Shown here: in pieces, positions 42,866 to 54,300 of the stretch | Position numbering within the stretch: position 1 is the first letter of the stretch | How the letters are laid out: every line of letters begins with the position of its first letter | The notes under the pieces: model-generated | The model's input: only the letters and a program-made list of their open reading frames with translations | Databases searched by the model: none | What the model was told of the DNA's origin: nothing | Origin: Legionella maceachernii | Lineage (GTDB): Bacteria; Pseudomonadota; Gammaproteobacteria; Legionellales; Legionellaceae | Assembly (NCBI RefSeq): GCF_900167045.1 | Contig: NZ_FUXJ01000012.1 | Span: 1-64,000, forward strand | Length of the DNA stretch: 64,000 bases | Direction of reading: 5' to 3' | Made by a program: the position numbers and the translations under genes

Positions 42866-43651
42866 TTATAATTTGGGTTTAGATGCAATCACTTGTAAAC
42901 ACCAAAAATCTACAGGAATTAAACTTTGCTGATAACCTTGAACTTCGTTTAAATAAGCAATTGCAAAATCATTTAAAAATGTAGATTTTCTGTCATTAGG
43001 GACTCGTTTTATCTCGGCACACGCCGCACAGAGAAAATCTTGTAGTTGCTCCTTCGATTTAAATGTGTAAGTCATTTTGAGCTCTGATAATTCAACTATA
43101 TGTAGCTGAGAATGGATAAGCATATTTTTATAGTCTCTAAGCTCGAAAAATGCACGAGGATTTACAAAGTCTAAAAAACAATCTTTCCATTTGTGATTTG
43201 AACAAAGCTTGTCAAGGATAAAATGATATAACGATTTTCTATGAGACAAGAGAAGCCCAATTTGAGCCCCCGGAGCAGCTGCTTTTTCTATTCCAGATAA
43301 AGCACTCTGCTGATTTTTCACCCAATGCAGGCAATTAAAAGAAGTAACGACATCAAATTGCTCTCTAAAGATATTATGACTAGCATCCATAACTACAAAG
43401 CTTAAGTTGGCTTGTTTACAGTATTTTTTAGATGCAAAATCAATCATTTGCACAGAAATATCAGTACCAACTACATATCCTTGAGGAGCAAGTGCGGCCA
43501 TTTTACTCGTAATCAATCCGTCCCCACAGCCAATATCTAATATTTTAGATTGACCATCAAATGTCATTTTACCTAATAAATCCATGGCAAAATTACATTG
43601 CAACGCATTGTTTTTACTATATTCATTGGGGTTTTGATAGATATGAGCCAT
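42866..43651 (-). CDS. Class I SAM-dependent methyltransferase (trans-aconitate type)
   Basis: 261 residues. QSKILDIGCGDGLITSKMA is motif I, VVGTDISVQMIDFASKKY motif II and VVTSFNCLHWVKNQQSAL motif IV. The opening IYQNPNEYSKNNALQCNFAM and the Trp in LHWV resemble trans-aconitate and related small-molecule methyltransferases. The substrate is unknown. It is 250 bases upstream of the other methyltransferase on the same strand and not evidently co-transcribed. Confidence 0.82.
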   Translation of the reverse strand: MAHIYQNPNEYSKNNALQCNFAMDLLGKMTFDGQSKILDIGCGDGLITSKMAALAPQGYVVGTDISVQMIDFASKKYCKQANLSFVVMDASHNIFREQFDVVTSFNCLHWVKNQQSALSGIEKAAAPGAQIGLLLSHRKSLYHFILDKLCSNHKWKDCFLDFVNPRAFFELRDYKNMLIHSQLHIVELSELKMTYTFKSKEQLQDFLCAACAEIKRVPNDRKSTFLNDFAIAYLNEVQGYQQSLIPVDFWCLQVIASKPKL

Positions 43652-43814
43652 TAAGGAAATTTAAATTTAAACTATAGGTCATTGTACCCCATGAACCTTT
43701 TAAAAAAATCTATCTACATAAAAAATCTATTTACATAATTGACATTCAGACGAAGCTCACGCATTAACGTCATTTAGATTTAAGTTTTTAAATTAACCAT
43801 ACTGGAGAGACAGA

Positions 43815-44811
43815 TTGTTTCAGAAAAAATCAAACAAAATAGGCATCTTAGAGTTAGGGGGCACAATAAATTGCATTGTAGACAATCCAACATCCGAGTT
43901 TTATGAGTCGTCCTATAGCAGCATAAAGGATATGGTTGAATTTCTCAGTAAAGAGAATGATATAGAAATTGACATTTTAAATTTTTTAAAAGTAATTAGT
44001 CATGAGCTGACAATGACAGACTTAGTTGAGATAGCTCACAAAATCCAGTCTTTAATAGATCGCCACATATATAGCGGAATAATAGTTACCATTGGAACCA
44101 ATGCGCTTGAAGATGTCGCTTACTTTGTAAGTCTAGTCATTCATACCCCGATTCCCATAGTGTTTACAGGTGCGCATTTTCCTCAAAAAAGCTTGTCTTT
44201 TGATGGAGAAAAAAATCTCTATAATGCCTTGCAAATTGCAAACTCCCAAGAAGCTATAGGCTTAGGTGTGCTCGTTTCATTCTATGATTATGTTGTCTCC
44301 GCTAGAGAGGCAGTCAAGTCCCCGTGTGGATTACCCACTAATTTTGCGGATAATGGACTTGGGATTATTGGTTATGTTGTCGGTGGAAAATTTATTCTTA
44401 GATCTAAACCAATTTATCCGAATACAATATTGAATAATTTTAAAGTTGATAAATTAAATCACTTACCAAGAGTTGTTGTTATCTATGGGCATATAGGAAT
44501 AGAGAATATTTTTGTTGAGGCGGCAATAAATAATCATGTTGCTGGAATTATAAGTGCTGGTTTTGGAAAAGGCTATCAACCAAAATCAGTGACCAGTAGC
44601 TTAAAAAAAGCAGTAGAACAAGGTATTACAGTTGTTAGATGTTCCCGCTCTGGCTTCGGGTTATTCCAATGAAGATCCCAAATACGATACCGAAAACGGA
44701 TTTATTGTATCACGAGGCCTATCCGCTCATAAGGCAAGTATTCTTTTATCAATTGCTTTAAGCATAACCAGGGAAAAAGAAAAGTTGAAAAAGCTATTTA
44801 TGGAATATTAG
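43815..44811 (+). pseudogene. L-asparaginase-like gene with a frameshift near the 3' end
   Basis: The first 285 residues match type I/II asparaginases: KIGILELGGTINC at the active-site Thr, GIIVTIGTNALEDVAYFV, IVFTGAHFPQKSLSFDGEKN. At about 44660 the frame shifts by one base; the other frame continues YSNEDPKYDTENGFIVSRGL, then SAHKASILLSIALSITRE to the stop at 44811, the normal C-terminus. The catalytic Thr-Asp is Thr-Asn (GTN for GTD), so activity was doubtful before the shift. The start is TTG with GGAGAG six bases upstream. Confidence 0.75.
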
Positions 44812-44814
44812 CAA

Positions 44815-45024
44815 TTGCTTTATAAGCTTTCGCAATATCAATGCAGCGATGCAATCATAGCCTTGATTATGTCTTGCGGCTACGAATATTACAGCTCAGA
44901 GGAAATGCATATAGATGCCGAGGCATCTCTGGATACTAACGACCTTAAAAAGCTTGGCATAGGCCAAACAACCTCTTTCCAGATGAGAATCATGGATGTT
45001 ATAAACAATTATATGACTCTATGA
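44815..45024 (+). CDS. Short hypothetical ORF (doubtful)
   Basis: 69 codons from a TTG, reading LSQYQCSDAIIALIMSCGYE, then SLDTNDLKKLGIGQTTSFQM. The composition is protein-like, but there is no clear ribosome-binding site and no family match. It may be a remnant left beside the broken asparaginase. Confidence 0.25.
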   Translation: MLYKLSQYQCSDAIIALIMSCGYEYYSSEEMHIDAEASLDTNDLKKLGIGQTTSFQMRIMDVINNYMTL

Positions 45025-45041
45025 AATCTAATTCAGGCTTC

Positions 45042-46166
45042 TTAAGCTTTATAAGTAAATTGCACTATAGCCGCTTGGAATTGGCCTGGTATTTCTCCTT
45101 TACTTCCGCCACTATTAATCTTCGCATGCGGTAAAAATTCTCCATAACTATAAATGAACTGGGAGGAGAAATTTTTTTGTAGCATTACATCTAAACCCAT
45201 CGATAAACTGCCTGCTCCGGATAGAGGATATCCTATTGCATTCGTTGAAACAGGAGCAGGATTAGTTTCGTAAATTAAAGAATTAAGTAACGCCAATTTA
45301 TCCGTTATTTCATAGCGTAAGTTTGTTTGAAACGACCAAGTATCACTCCAATTGGCTGGGGATATAGAGCTTCCTGTTGTTTTATTTTTAAAATTAATGT
45401 TTTTTTCGATAGACCAACCTGACCAATAGATTTTGCCCTCTAGAAGTAATTTATTACTCCACCAATGCTGAAGCCCAATAAATGCGACGGGAGCTTCAAT
45501 AATGTTAAGATAAAAATTATGAACTGTTGTACTACCCAGGGAACTTGTACCGTGGCCATAAGTATTTACCCCAGTATAAAGAGCCGCAGTTAAAAAATTA
45601 CGAGAATTGATTTGATAATAAAGTCCCAAGTCACCGGTGCAATTTACACCACTCATTTTGTTAATTTGATTGCCATTTTTGGGCACGATAAAATCCAATT
45701 CACCGCGTTTGTTATAATTTAGGTTGACCCCAACTCCAAATGCAAATTTTTCGCTCAGTTGATAACTCGTTTGAGCACCAAACCGATAGTAGAATAATTT
45801 AGTTGTAGTTGAAGCTTCTCTCACAATAGAGTTCATTGGCCATTCTATATGACCATAAGCACTCGGTGTGATGGTAATTCCTCCAACAAATTTATCGTTA
45901 AAGCGAAATCCTGACAATAAATAAGGAATAAAATCGTGAACTCTGCTTATTACTCGCCCTTGGCCAATAGGAGTAATTCCTCGAAATTCTAATTTGGGGG
46001 TTATTAATACATTACCTTCTAGCAATTGCAGTTTTTTAATTAAGCTCAATTCCGCAGGATTAAGAAAAAAATAACCATTTAACAGTTGATCAACTGCACT
46101 CCAGCTACCTCCCAACCATAAACCTGATAGGATTGAAATGCCTATTTTTAAATAAATTTTTTCCAT
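45042..46166 (-). CDS. FadL/OmpP1-like outer-membrane protein
   Basis: 374 residues. A hydrophobic N-terminus (GISILSGLWLGGSWS) looks like a signal peptide. It is followed by alternating beta strands such as FRFNDKFVGGITITPSAYGH, KFAFGVGVNLNYNKRGELDF and FLTAALYTGVNTYG. The layout and the PL-type loops fit the FadL family of channels for hydrophobic compounds. It lies 80 bases downstream of the alpha/beta hydrolase on the same strand and may export or take up the product of the NRPS-PKS operon (inference). Confidence 0.7.
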   Translation of the reverse strand: MEKIYLKIGISILSGLWLGGSWSAVDQLLNGYFFLNPAELSLIKKLQLLEGNVLITPKLEFRGITPIGQGRVISRVHDFIPYLLSGFRFNDKFVGGITITPSAYGHIEWPMNSIVREASTTTKLFYYRFGAQTSYQLSEKFAFGVGVNLNYNKRGELDFIVPKNGNQINKMSGVNCTGDLGLYYQINSRNFLTAALYTGVNTYGHGTSSLGSTTVHNFYLNIIEAPVAFIGLQHWWSNKLLLEGKIYWSGWSIEKNINFKNKTTGSSISPANWSDTWSFQTNLRYEITDKLALLNSLIYETNPAPVSTNAIGYPLSGAGSLSMGLDVMLQKNFSSQFIYSYGEFLPHAKINSGGSKGEIPGQFQAAIVQFTYKA

Positions 46167-46246
46167 AAAATTTTTACTACCTGCTCAACTATCGATTTGA
46201 AAGGAGGGTCTTGTTATAACAATGTTCTTTGTACAAAATAGCACAA

Positions 46247-47185
46247 TTATATCTTTGCACTTTTTGATTTATCCACTTCTAAAAAAATATCCATGAACTT
46301 CTGTAATTTTTCCATAAATAAAGAGGGCTTAGCATCTTTAAATACGGGAGACATTGGGTAATGATCACTTTCAAAAATATGCACTTTTAATAAGCTATCA
46401 TATACGATAGATTGGTTCTTACGGGCAAACCAACTCTTAATATCATCGGTCCAAGCGTATAAAGGACATGAAGCATCATATAAACCTAATGCAATAAAAG
46501 CAGGCGTGTTGTTATCTTTTGTTAAACGGAAATCATAATCGGCTATGACTTCGAAATAACGTTTAACGAGATCTTCATCGAGATGAATGCCATTCCACAG
46601 TTCATCAATAGCTGGTTGAGATTGGATTAAATTATCATCGCTAAAAAAATGAGCTTTACGCGATTTATATTGCCTGACAAATTTTTGCATAGAAGAAGAT
46701 TCAGGAGATACTTCACTATTCTGTAAAATAGACTGACTCGCGTCATCAATTTCTTTCCTTTTCTCGGATGCATTGCCTTTGAAAAAAACTGACATGAGCG
46801 TTTTTCGATAGTTGCCCCAAATTGGCATAGTGCCAACTAAGATGTTAAAAAACACTCTCTCCGGGTGTTGGTTTGCATATTCTAAGGCTAATACACCATT
46901 ACTTGAATGACCAAACAAAACCATTTTTTCAAGATCGAGTTGTTTTCTTATTTCCTCTATAGCCTCTACAAAATGGTTTAGCGTGAGGCTGCTATAATCT
47001 ACGGATTCGCCATCCTTGGTTGATTCGAATAGATCAACAAAGTAAACTGCAAAATGGTCGTATAATTCTTCGGGTAATAATCCCTCTTTTTTAAATAATG
47101 AAGCAGGTCCCACTATTAACAAAGGTAGGCTACCTTTGCCTTTTTTTTCGACTGGAATCCTTCTTCCAAAAACATTAATAGGCAT
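46247..47185 (-). CDS. Alpha/beta hydrolase in the NRPS-PKS operon
   Basis: 312 residues. The nucleophile elbow is VLFGHSSNGVLALEYANQHP (GxSxG, Ser near residue 94), followed by MPIWGNY and a late acidic/His region ending VHIFESDHYPMSP, where His of SDHYP probably completes the triad. It starts ten bases after the PKS stop, so it is in the same transcript. Its role may be product release, editing or tailoring. The start at 47185 has only a weak AAGAGAAA upstream. Confidence 0.78.
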   Translation of the reverse strand: MPINVFGRRIPVEKKGKGSLPLLIVGPASLFKKEGLLPEELYDHFAVYFVDLFESTKDGESVDYSSLTLNHFVEAIEEIRKQLDLEKMVLFGHSSNGVLALEYANQHPERVFFNILVGTMPIWGNYRKTLMSVFFKGNASEKRKEIDDASQSILQNSEVSPESSSMQKFVRQYKSRKAHFFSDDNLIQSQPAIDELWNGIHLDEDLVKRYFEVIADYDFRLTKDNNTPAFIALGLYDASCPLYAWTDDIKSWFARKNQSIVYDSLLKVHIFESDHYPMSPVFKDAKPSLFMEKLQKFMDIFLEVDKSKSAKI

Positions 47186-47195
47186 AATATTTCTC

Positions 47196-50100
47196 TTAAA
47201 ATAGACTTATCGATTTATTAATTATTTCACCAATTTTTTTTGCACCCGGTAATCGTAAAATATTACTGTGATTACCCGTGATTTGATGCACCTCAACCTG
47301 ATTTGTGGTTAATACTGACCAATGATTATCCACTGAGTCAATAGACTGATATTCGGGAAGTATCTCTTTTGCTTTAAATAGCACTAGAGGAATAGGAAGC
47401 TTCGGCGGCTTATAGGACAGTAATAATTGCATACGTTTCCAAAAAGTCTCCAGTAACTCATCTTTTTTCTTCAATAACTTCGGTATTCTTACCGTAAGCT
47501 CAGCCAGAGTACGCTGAGTAGCCTGTAAAAACCTTTTTTTATCGTGCAATTCAGACGAGAATACCGCCCAACCATCTATGATAAAAATTTTTTCAACCTG
47601 TTCGTTTTGTGCAAGAAGTTGCCTAGCAATCTCAAAAGCTAAGGTACCACCAAACGAATATCCAGCTAATACATAAGGTCCCTTAGGTTGTTTGCTTTTA
47701 ATTTCTTGTAAATAGACAGAGGCCATGTCTTCAAGGGAGGAAAAATCAATCTGCTTAAAATTGGCGCTAATCGCTGGGTCTTGCAAGGCATAACAAGAAT
47801 AAGGAGGAAGATAATTGATTAAGTCAAAATAACAAAATGCAGTGCCCCCAATGGGATGTAGAAAAAACAGCGCTTTAGGGGTACTCACCTCCGGTTTAAG
47901 ATTAATCATAAAAGAGGAGTCCATTAATCGTTGTTTACTGATGAGCTCAACCAGTTGATCAACCGATTGATTTTCTAGAAAGTTAGTTAAGGAAATCCGA
48001 ATGGAACAACTCTCTTCAATTAACTCCAGCAAAGTAATTGCTGCTAATGAATCTCCTCCTAGATCATAAAATCCTAGTTTTGGATCGATTGCTTGTTTTC
48101 CTAAACTTACCTCAAAGAGATGTTGTATTTTTCCCCTGAGAGACTCTTTTTCACTGAATGGGTACGAAGGTTTATTCACTGGAGGGAGCTGCTTCTTGGT
48201 GAAATAATTCATCTCTCTATTGAACCGATCATTTAAATTTTGCAGCGTAATCAATAAATGAGGTCTATCCATTTTATTGAAAACCTCTTGGATTACATTG
48301 ATACCTTGTTGCAAAGTTAAGGCATTTTTTAAGTGATTGTTTTTGCCAATTACAGAATGTTTCCACGCATCCCAGCTGATACTAAACCATTTGATTGGCT
48401 TATTTTCATGCTTACTTTCCGCAAAATAATTCAGGTAGTTGTTGGCAGCGGCATAAGCACATAAGCCTATCCCGCCTAAAATACTCGAAATAGAAGAGAA
48501 CAAGAGACAAAAATCAATCTCCTCTTCATTGACGAGTCGCGCCAATACATTGACGCCAGTAATTTTTGCAAGCCATTGATTCTGTAATTGGCTAAGCGTT
48601 AAATCGTTGATAAGTACGCGAGTCGAGTCATCAATGACTGCAGCCAAATGAAAAAGACCATTTAATTTTTTATGCGTTTGAGTAATATGATCAAAAACTT
48701 CGCGCATTTGCTCATAATTAGAAACATCAGCCTGCACTATTGAAAGAGAACCCGCACAATGTTTAATGTGCATTAATTGTTGAATTAATGGCGTATCCAA
48801 TTCAGTAGACTCACGCTGCAAAACAGGGATAGAAGAGCGCGTGGTAATTATAAGATGGGCTTTATAATTAGAAGCGAGATAGTAGGCAAGTTCAATTCCC
48901 ACGTTCCCTAACCCTCCCACGAGAAGATAAATCCCACCTTCTTTCAAATGGACACTGTCAACGGAATTGGAAAGTTCATACCGTTTCACTTTTTGAATAA
49001 AGCGTAAGTTATTTCTGTAAGCCACTAAAAGTGTTTCTGGTTTTGACATGCACTCTTGAACAATCAAATTAATCAATCCCTCATCCCTCGTTTTTTTCTT
49101 AATGCCTCCCAAATCAATGACAGAACAGGGAATAGAGAATTCTTGGGGGATAACTGCAGCATGACCTAATACTAATGATTGTTCAGGGTATATTCTGTCT
49201 TCGGGCAGTAGATGCGCTAAATAATTGGTTAAGATGTATAAACAAGGTTGGTGATTTAGGTTTGGAAAAAATACCTGAGCCAAATAGGTCAATGCCATAA
49301 AGTGAGTAAAATCGGCATCATTCGCTTCTTTTACAGAATCATTTTCTTTATCCTTCATTCCCCAACAATATAAAATCTTATCAGGCATTTTCTTTTCTTG
49401 ATCAAGAAAAGAAAAAAGGGTTTGATAATCTTCTTTACTCGATGGATTGATGACATAGGTCGATGAGTCTAACGAGCTAAATGTTTGACCTGCTTTGATT
49501 TCGACAATCTTCTTTTTAAAATTTTGCAAGCGCAAAATTACTTTTTGGCTGATTCCTAAGTTATCAGTAAACACAAGCCAATTGTCATTTTCAGAGGCAC
49601 ATTTTTCAACGAGTCCAGATAATTCCCAATAGGATTGATAGACAAAGGGATTTGAAGTTGAATTCGTTCTAGTAGCAGAAGGATGAATCCAATGCGATTC
49701 CTTCTCAAAAGGATAAGTAGGCAGTGGAATGCGTCTTAATTGGTTTTTTTTCCCATGAATAAGTGACCAATCAGCTTGGCCATCTCTACGCCATGTTTCA
49801 GCGAGATTAAAAAATGAATCACTGATGTCTTGAGTATGATCAGATTGTAATGAGGACATTAATTCTTCAGCATCTTTACAGAAAAACACTTTACGAAATT
49901 TAAACGATTGCCTGCCAACTTGTAAGGTATAAGCAAGATGAGCAAGTGAAGTGTTATCAATAACGTTTTGTTTTAAATAGTTTAATAGCTTATTTTGCTG
50001 CTGTTGCAAAGCTTTTTCTGATTTAGCTGAGATGGGAATAATAAACGAGTTCTCCAGCACCTGATGAGAAGAGGGTAATGGGGCCTCTTCCAAAATGACA

Positions 50101-51392
50101 TGTGTATTTGTACCGCCAATACCAAAAGAACTCACCCCTGCTCGCCTGGGAAATGGACTATCCCAAAACGTAGTTTGTGAGTTAACGTAAAAAGGACTGT
50201 CAGTAAAATTTATCTTTGGATTAGGTTCATTAAAATAGAGTGAAGCTGGAATAGTTTTATGTTTTAAAGCTAAAACAGTCTTAATCAGTCCTGCAATACC
50301 TGCTGCAACATCAGTATGACCTATGTTTGTTTTCACCGAACCAATGGCACAGAAATTTTTCTTTGGTGTATAGTGTCTGAATGCTTTAGTTAAAGCGGCA
50401 ATCTCAACTGGATCACCTAACTTTGTCCCGGTACCATGAGCCTCTACATAACTGATGGACTCTGGATTTATTGGCAAAAGTGCTGTGGCAATACATCGGG
50501 CTTGTTCAATGATACTGGGCGCTGAGTAGCCTATTTTTGTAGCACCATCATTATTGATCGCAAAACTTCTAATCACTGCATCAATGGTATCTTCGTCTTC
50601 AAGCGCTTGGTCTAGGCGCTTTAAAAGCACTACGCCCCCCCCATTACTGCCAATTGTTCCTGATCCCTGACTATCAAATACGCGACATCGGCCATCTATC
50701 GAATAAATTCCACCTTCTTGATATAAATACCCTCTTATCTGTGGGACGCGAATGGCTATGCCACCTGCCAAAGCGAGATCGCATTCATAATTTAACAGCG
50801 ATTTGCAGGCCTCAATTACTGCAACTAGAGAGGTAGAACAAGCGCTATTAACGACAATACTTGGCCCTGTTAAATTAAGGAAATATGACACTTTAGTGGC
50901 TAAAAAATGGTTACTCGTGGCAATATTTATTTGATAAGGAGAATTAGCTCTTAAGGCTTCTTCGCAATTGAGAATATTATGATGCAAATAAGTACTATCG
51001 CTCATACCAGCATAGACACCGATAGAACGCTCTTTTAAGGAAGAATAACCTGAGATTTCCAATGCTTCCCAGCACAGTTCTAAGAATACGCGCTGCTGGG
51101 GATCCATCAGGGCGGCTTCTGCTGGGGTTAAACCAAAAAAACTAGCATCAAAGCGATCAATTCCTTGTAAAATACCACGTGCTTTGATGTACCGTGGATT
51201 AGCAATGAGCTCATTACTGATCCCTTCTTTTTTTAGATCGTCTTCGGTAAAACGGGTAATGCAATCGCGCCCTTGTTTTAAATTTTGCCAGAACTCATTT
51301 AGAGTTTCAGCTTTTGGGAAGCGACCTGCCATTCCTATCACTGCGATAGCAGAAGCATTCTCCACTTTGGTATCATCAGTTGATATCATCAT
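47196..51392 (-). CDS. Type I polyketide synthase, KS-KR-ACP-TE, no acyltransferase domain
   Basis: 1398 residues. The KS (about 13-440) has SACSTSL with the active Cys, EAHGTGTKLGDPVE and NIGHTDVAAG. A linker follows where an AT would be, and no AT motif (GHSxG) is present. The KR (about 590-1060) has GGLGNVGIELAYYLA and SSISSILGGIGLCAYAAANN with catalytic Ser and Tyr. The ACP has YDLGGDSLAAI (Ser near 1114). The TE has LAGYSFGGTLAFEIA and a late GNHSNI His. The extender must be loaded in trans. The start overlaps the NRPS gene by 17 bases. Confidence 0.9.
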   Translation of the reverse strand: MMISTDDTKVENASAIAVIGMAGRFPKAETLNEFWQNLKQGRDCITRFTEDDLKKEGISNELIANPRYIKARGILQGIDRFDASFFGLTPAEAALMDPQQRVFLELCWEALEISGYSSLKERSIGVYAGMSDSTYLHHNILNCEEALRANSPYQINIATSNHFLATKVSYFLNLTGPSIVVNSACSTSLVAVIEACKSLLNYECDLALAGGIAIRVPQIRGYLYQEGGIYSIDGRCRVFDSQGSGTIGSNGGGVVLLKRLDQALEDEDTIDAVIRSFAINNDGATKIGYSAPSIIEQARCIATALLPINPESISYVEAHGTGTKLGDPVEIAALTKAFRHYTPKKNFCAIGSVKTNIGHTDVAAGIAGLIKTVLALKHKTIPASLYFNEPNPKINFTDSPFYVNSQTTFWDSPFPRRAGVSSFGIGGTNTHVILEEAPLPSSHQVLENSFIIPISAKSEKALQQQQNKLLNYLKQNVIDNTSLAHLAYTLQVGRQSFKFRKVFFCKDAEELMSSLQSDHTQDISDSFFNLAETWRRDGQADWSLIHGKKNQLRRIPLPTYPFEKESHWIHPSATRTNSTSNPFVYQSYWELSGLVEKCASENDNWLVFTDNLGISQKVILRLQNFKKKIVEIKAGQTFSSLDSSTYVINPSSKEDYQTLFSFLDQEKKMPDKILYCWGMKDKENDSVKEANDADFTHFMALTYLAQVFFPNLNHQPCLYILTNYLAHLLPEDRIYPEQSLVLGHAAVIPQEFSIPCSVIDLGGIKKKTRDEGLINLIVQECMSKPETLLVAYRNNLRFIQKVKRYELSNSVDSVHLKEGGIYLLVGGLGNVGIELAYYLASNYKAHLIITTRSSIPVLQRESTELDTPLIQQLMHIKHCAGSLSIVQADVSNYEQMREVFDHITQTHKKLNGLFHLAAVIDDSTRVLINDLTLSQLQNQWLAKITGVNVLARLVNEEEIDFCLLFSSISSILGGIGLCAYAAANNYLNYFAESKHENKPIKWFSISWDAWKHSVIGKNNHLKNALTLQQGINVIQEVFNKMDRPHLLITLQNLNDRFNREMNYFTKKQLPPVNKPSYPFSEKESLRGKIQHLFEVSLGKQAIDPKLGFYDLGGDSLAAITLLELIEESCSIRISLTNFLENQSVDQLVELISKQRLMDSSFMINLKPEVSTPKALFFLHPIGGTAFCYFDLINYLPPYSCYALQDPAISANFKQIDFSSLEDMASVYLQEIKSKQPKGPYVLAGYSFGGTLAFEIARQLLAQNEQVEKIFIIDGWAVFSSELHDKKRFLQATQRTLAELTVRIPKLLKKKDELLETFWKRMQLLLSYKPPKLPIPLVLFKAKEILPEYQSIDSVDNHWSVLTTNQVEVHQITGNHSNILRLPGAKKIGEIINKSISLF

Positions 51393-54300
51393 TTTTAAAA
51401 TTGACCCTTTGTGGCTTTTGATATTTTAAGTTTGATGAATGCTTTTTTAAGACTAATTTTTCTTCACTATTATGATCAGATTTTAGACCATCTAAGTAAT
51501 GCGCCAATGCGCTAATTGTAGGATAACTAAATAAATGAATAACATTCACCTCTTGCCTTAAATAATCACTTAGTCTTAAAGAAAGCCCTACTAAATCAAT
51601 CGATTTTAACCCAATATCCAGAAAATTTTGATCAAGGGGTATGTGATTAACTCCCATTATTTTTTTAATTTCTGATAAAACCATTTCTTCAGTGCTTGAT
51701 AATTGCTCTTCGCTTATTTCGATGGCAGTGGCCTTCATTGGATAATGAATCAGTTTTTTCTTATTAATTTTTCCATTTGAGGTTAATGGGAATTTCTCAA
51801 CCAGTACAAAGTGCTGAGGAATTAATGCATGAGGTAAGCTTGCCCTTAAAAACTGCTTCATTTTTTCTAAATCCAGATAGAGATCATGAGATAAGACAAA
51901 TGCGCATAAATGCTTATTATCGGGGGTGACAATCACTGCGGCTTTTTCTACCTCTGGGTGTTGTTCAATCATTTTCTCTATTTCCGATAGCTCGATTCGA
52001 ATACCCATTAATTTCACTTGATCATCCAAGCGTCCTAAAAACTCTACTTCACCTTTTGCCAGCCACCGTCCTCTATCGCCTGTACGATATAATCGATTAA
52101 ACTGCAGTGAATCATCTAAATCCTCCCCTTCTTTTATGAAAGGATTAGTAATAAATTTTTCCCGCGTTAAGTCAGGTTTATTCCAGTAACCTTTAGCAAC
52201 ACCTACTCCTCCAATAAAGATTTCGCCATAAACCCCAATGGGTAAGGGTTGCTGTTTTTCGTTTAGAATATAGATCTGTGTGTTAGGTAGAGGCGTGCCT
52301 ATCGATAACACTTCTTGCTTCGGGCCACAATTGGCAATGGTGGAACAAACAGTCGCTTCGGTAATTCCGTAAACATTTAAAAATAATCTACCCTCAGCCC
52401 AATAATGGATGACAGCATCCCCGCAAGACTCCCCACCGACCGCGATTACTTTTAAATGGGGAAGATTGCAATGGGGTAAAGCCGTTAAAATAGAGCTCGC
52501 TAGAATAATGGTCGTAATTTTGTAGAATTCGAGGGCCTCAATAATGACTTTCGGATCAAAAATGTCTTTGTCCATTAAACATAGGCTCGCTCCACTTAAT
52601 AAGGCCATACTCCATTCAGCAACCGCAACGTCAAAGCCCAAAGAGGCAATTTGTAAGAGCCTGCTTTCCTCGGTAATTTCCAAGCGCTCAATACAACCCA
52701 ATGCCATATTGACTACTGATCGATGTTCGACTAAGACCCCTTTGGGCTGTCCCGTAGAGCCGGAGGTATAGATCATATAGGCCAAATGGGAAGGAGAAAT
52801 ATTAAGGTTTAGATTAGTAGGGCAAAAACCAGCGAGAGAGATTGCATCAAGATTAATTAACCTAATGGATTTGTCCAAATTTTCAAGAGCCTGGTTTATT
52901 TTTTGCTGAGTTTTATTATCGCAAATGATAATTTCAGATTTACTATCACTTATAAAATGCTTTATACGATTCAAAGGATAGTTCGTATCAACGGGCACAT
53001 AAGCTCCGCCTGCCTTTAAAACAGCTAAAATGCTCACGATGACATGAACAGTAGAAGCCGTTAGAATTAATGTTAACGCTTCTGGTTTAATTCCTTTGTC
53101 AGTAATAAAACGAGCAAGTTGGTTCGCTTTGGCATTTAACTGTTCATAAGTAATAGTGTTATTTTTATATAAAATGGCAGGAGCATGCGGATTTTTGTTC
53201 ACTTGCTCTTCAAAAAGTTGGTTAAGGTTTTTTTCCAAAGGGTAATTTCTTTTAGTTTTATTCCAATTAATCACTGCTTTTTGCCAATCGGAGTCGGGTA
53301 AGGTAGGAAGCTCAGTTAGCATTCTAGAGGGATAACAATAGAATGCATTTAGAATACTGATAAAATGCGCCAACATTCCTTTTGCCAATTCCGGTGCGAG
53401 CAAATCTGTCGCATAGTTTAGGCGAATAGCCAAATCATCTTCTTCATTAGTGACTTCGAGTACCAATGGATAGGGTGTCGTTAAGCGAAAAGAAAGGTCA
53501 CAGTTTAATTCAGCAAATTTTGATTTAAGTATTTTATTTAATGAATAAGGCTTGTAATCAAGAATGGATTGATAAAGCATTTCGTCTAAAGTTAAGCCAC
53601 ACCATTCGCGGATCTCACTCAATGAGGTATGCGTATGCTCCCTCAGCGCTTTTCCTTGCTTCCGGACAGATTGTAAATAAGTTAATACTTTTATTTTTGG
53701 GTTAACAGTTAAAGCTAAAGGTAATGTATTGATAAATAATCCAACACAATTGGCGACCTCTTCTTTAGGAAAAGCCCTAACAGAGCCAAAGATGATATGC
53801 TCATTGTTACTGTAATGCGATAAAACGATACCCCATGCCGCTTGTAGGACCGAATTAATCGTTAAATCATGTTGAGACACAAACTCGGATAAATTTTTAT
53901 ACGTTTTGCGAGTTATGTGAGAATTTATTTGAGCGAAATTGTTAATGAATGCATTTTTAGGAATAGCCGGCAACAATGAATATTTTGAAAAATGCTTCAA
54001 TTGTTTTTTCCAATAGTGCATTATTTTACTTGAATTCTGTACAGAAAACTTCCCTTTTATAGCACTATACGAAGTAGGAGGGGGCAAGATGCAAATCTCA
54101 TTCCGCAGCAAAGCCCTATAAATAGTGAGCAACTCCGTTAGCACTAATTTTGCAGAGGTACCATCCAAGAGAATATGATGTCTTGACCAGATGAGGCGGA
54201 ATTCATTTTCAGTATATCTTATTGCAGTAAGCCTCATTAAGGAAGGGACATTAAAATCAAAAGGAGTGATGAAATCGGTATCTAAGAATTGCTTATACAG

